A stretch of DNA of 24,403 nucleotides from RGIG4074 sp964459165. GTDB taxonomy: Bacteria; Bacillota; Clostridia; Christensenellales; Borkfalkiaceae. Below the pieces are notes generated by a model, which was not told where the DNA came from, did no database searches, and saw only the letters and a list, made by a program, of their open reading frames with translations. Below, one piece after another: positions 23,778 through 24,403 of this stretch. The stretch is taken from assembly GCA_964459165.1 (NCBI GenBank), contig CAYWKM010000024.1, positions 1 to 24,403 on the forward strand, read 5' to 3'. Position numbers and translations under genes: made by a program. Each line of letters begins with the position of its first letter. Position 1 is the stretch's first letter.

Positions 23778-24167
23778 ATGGAAAATAACGAAAACAAACC
23801 GTCGGATACTACGATAGAAACCAATGCGCAACTCACGCGTGAAGAAATCCTCGCTAGTAGCAGAAAAGAAAATAAGCAAGGAGACGAGCGCGATAAAAAT
23901 CTTTACAATAAAGGTATGCGTATTGCGTATAGTATAGGCGTACTTTTAATAGGGATAATCACGATTGTAAATACAATCGTCTTAGACAAAATCACTGCTG
24001 AAATCTGGATCGTCTACATGGGAATGACGACAGCATGGTCGCTTTATTATGGCATAAAAGTACGCAAACACAGACCTTTGTTCCTTGCCTGCGGAATAAT
24101 TTGCGGTATTGCTTGCGTATTTTGGATCGTTTACTACATATTGGGACTTAGCGGCGTGGCGTTATAA
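23778..24167 (+). CDS. DUF6442-like small membrane protein
   Basis: A 129-residue protein of unknown function. The soluble N-terminus has the LTREEILASSRKENKQGDE stretch (about 19-37), which I recognise as the DUF6442 signature seen in Firmicutes. Three hydrophobic segments follow at about 49-69, 75-93 and 101-122. The ATG at 23778 is chosen over one at 23655 because AAAGGAG sits five bases upstream and the earlier one precedes the promoter. The stop is directly followed by the XRE gene's ATG, so they form an operon. Such membrane protein-XRE pairs recur in this phylum, and the regulator may sense or control the membrane partner. Family assignment is from memory. Confidence 0.75.
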   Translation: MENNENKPSDTTIETNAQLTREEILASSRKENKQGDERDKNLYNKGMRIAYSIGVLLIGIITIVNTIVLDKITAEIWIVYMGMTTAWSLYYGIKVRKHRPLFLACGIICGIACVFWIVYYILGLSGVAL

Positions 24168-24383
24168 ATGAAAGGAAAAATCCCCAAACTAATCCTCAAA
24201 AATAGGATAAAGGAAGAAAGACAAAATGCTGGTCTTTCACAGGAGGAGCTGGCAGATTTAGTCGGCGTTTCGCGAAATACCATAAGCAGTATAGAAACCG
24301 GAAAGTTCAGTCCAACAGCTAAGCTCGCATTAATTCTATGTATTGCGCTCAATAAAAAATTCGAAGACTTATTTTTCTTTTAA
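24168..24383 (+). CDS. Small XRE-family transcriptional regulator
   Basis: A 71-residue protein that is almost only a Cro/CI-type helix-turn-helix. The core is LSQEELADLVGVSRNTISSIE (about 23-43), followed by TGKFSPTAKLALILCIALN and a hydrophobic end EDLFFF, the usual YozG-like layout. The ATG touches the upstream TAA with no gap and no separate ribosome site, so translation should be coupled to the membrane protein. It probably binds the direct repeats in its own promoter. The gene ends 20 bases before the window edge, so further operon members may lie outside. Confidence 0.9.
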   Translation: MKGKIPKLILKNRIKEERQNAGLSQEELADLVGVSRNTISSIETGKFSPTAKLALILCIALNKKFEDLFFF

Positions 24384-24403
24384 TTTATTAAGGTATAGCG
24401 CAC

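Noticed and set aside
1..24403. CRISPR arrays, transposases, integrases, toxin-antitoxin or classical defence genes
   Set aside because: No regularly spaced repeats and no protein with such motifs was seen. The XRE/DUF6442 pair was considered as a toxin-antitoxin module, but the membrane protein has three segments and no toxin-like features.

Overview
The window looks like a chromosome segment from a Gram-positive, spore-lineage bacterium, most likely a gut-type Clostridia member of the Bacillota. Four things point there: a yabP-yabQ-divIC block (genes of endospore formers), a 6S RNA, Firmicutes-style promoters with 16-17 bp spacers, and two secreted lipoprotein-like arabinofuranosidases that suggest growth on plant polysaccharides. 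Family-level placement cannot be made from the sequence alone.

Layout. 1-1755: a tRNA-Arg(CCT) on the minus strand, then a single-gene unit for NADP-type glutamate dehydrogenase (ammonia assimilation). 1894-4541: a TetR-family regulator overlapping a eukaryote-type (GH13_8-like) glycogen branching enzyme, with a perfect palindrome at the predicted transcription start. 4625-9021: one operon with an ABC-2 polysaccharide exporter (Wzm permease, Wzt ATPase carrying a glycan-binding tail), a GT10 fucosyltransferase-like enzyme and a GT2 glycosyltransferase. These probably build and export a surface glycan. 9044-12223, minus strand: a two-gene operon encoding an anchored surface protein with a duplicated GLUG-like region and a GT87-type membrane glycosyltransferase; the pair converges on the exporter operon.

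12313-17148: typA/bipA, then a sporulation and division block. yabP-yabQ appear to start from a sigma-E-like promoter lying partly in the typA terminator. divIC, an exopolyphosphatase-like gene and an M50-type membrane protease follow from a separate vegetative-type promoter inside yabQ. 17130-21735: two tandem paralogous GH51 arabinofuranosidases, separated by a hairpin without a T tract. 21738-22697: a diacylglycerol-kinase-family lipid kinase. 22760-22980: 6S RNA with a good promoter. 22981-23503: no intact gene, but a decayed reading frame. 23504-23678: tRNA-Glu(CTC) with its own promoter and terminator. 23715-24383: a DUF6442-like membrane protein and a small XRE regulator whose promoter carries two direct repeats.

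No transposase, integrase, CRISPR array or classical defence system was seen. The most interesting points are regulatory: the TetR palindrome before glgB, the sigma-E-like/sigma-A split of the yabPQ-divIC block, the possibly leaderless yabP and lipid kinase transcripts, and the repeat-bearing promoter of the XRE/DUF6442 pair. All functional calls come from reading motifs by eye, with no database search.
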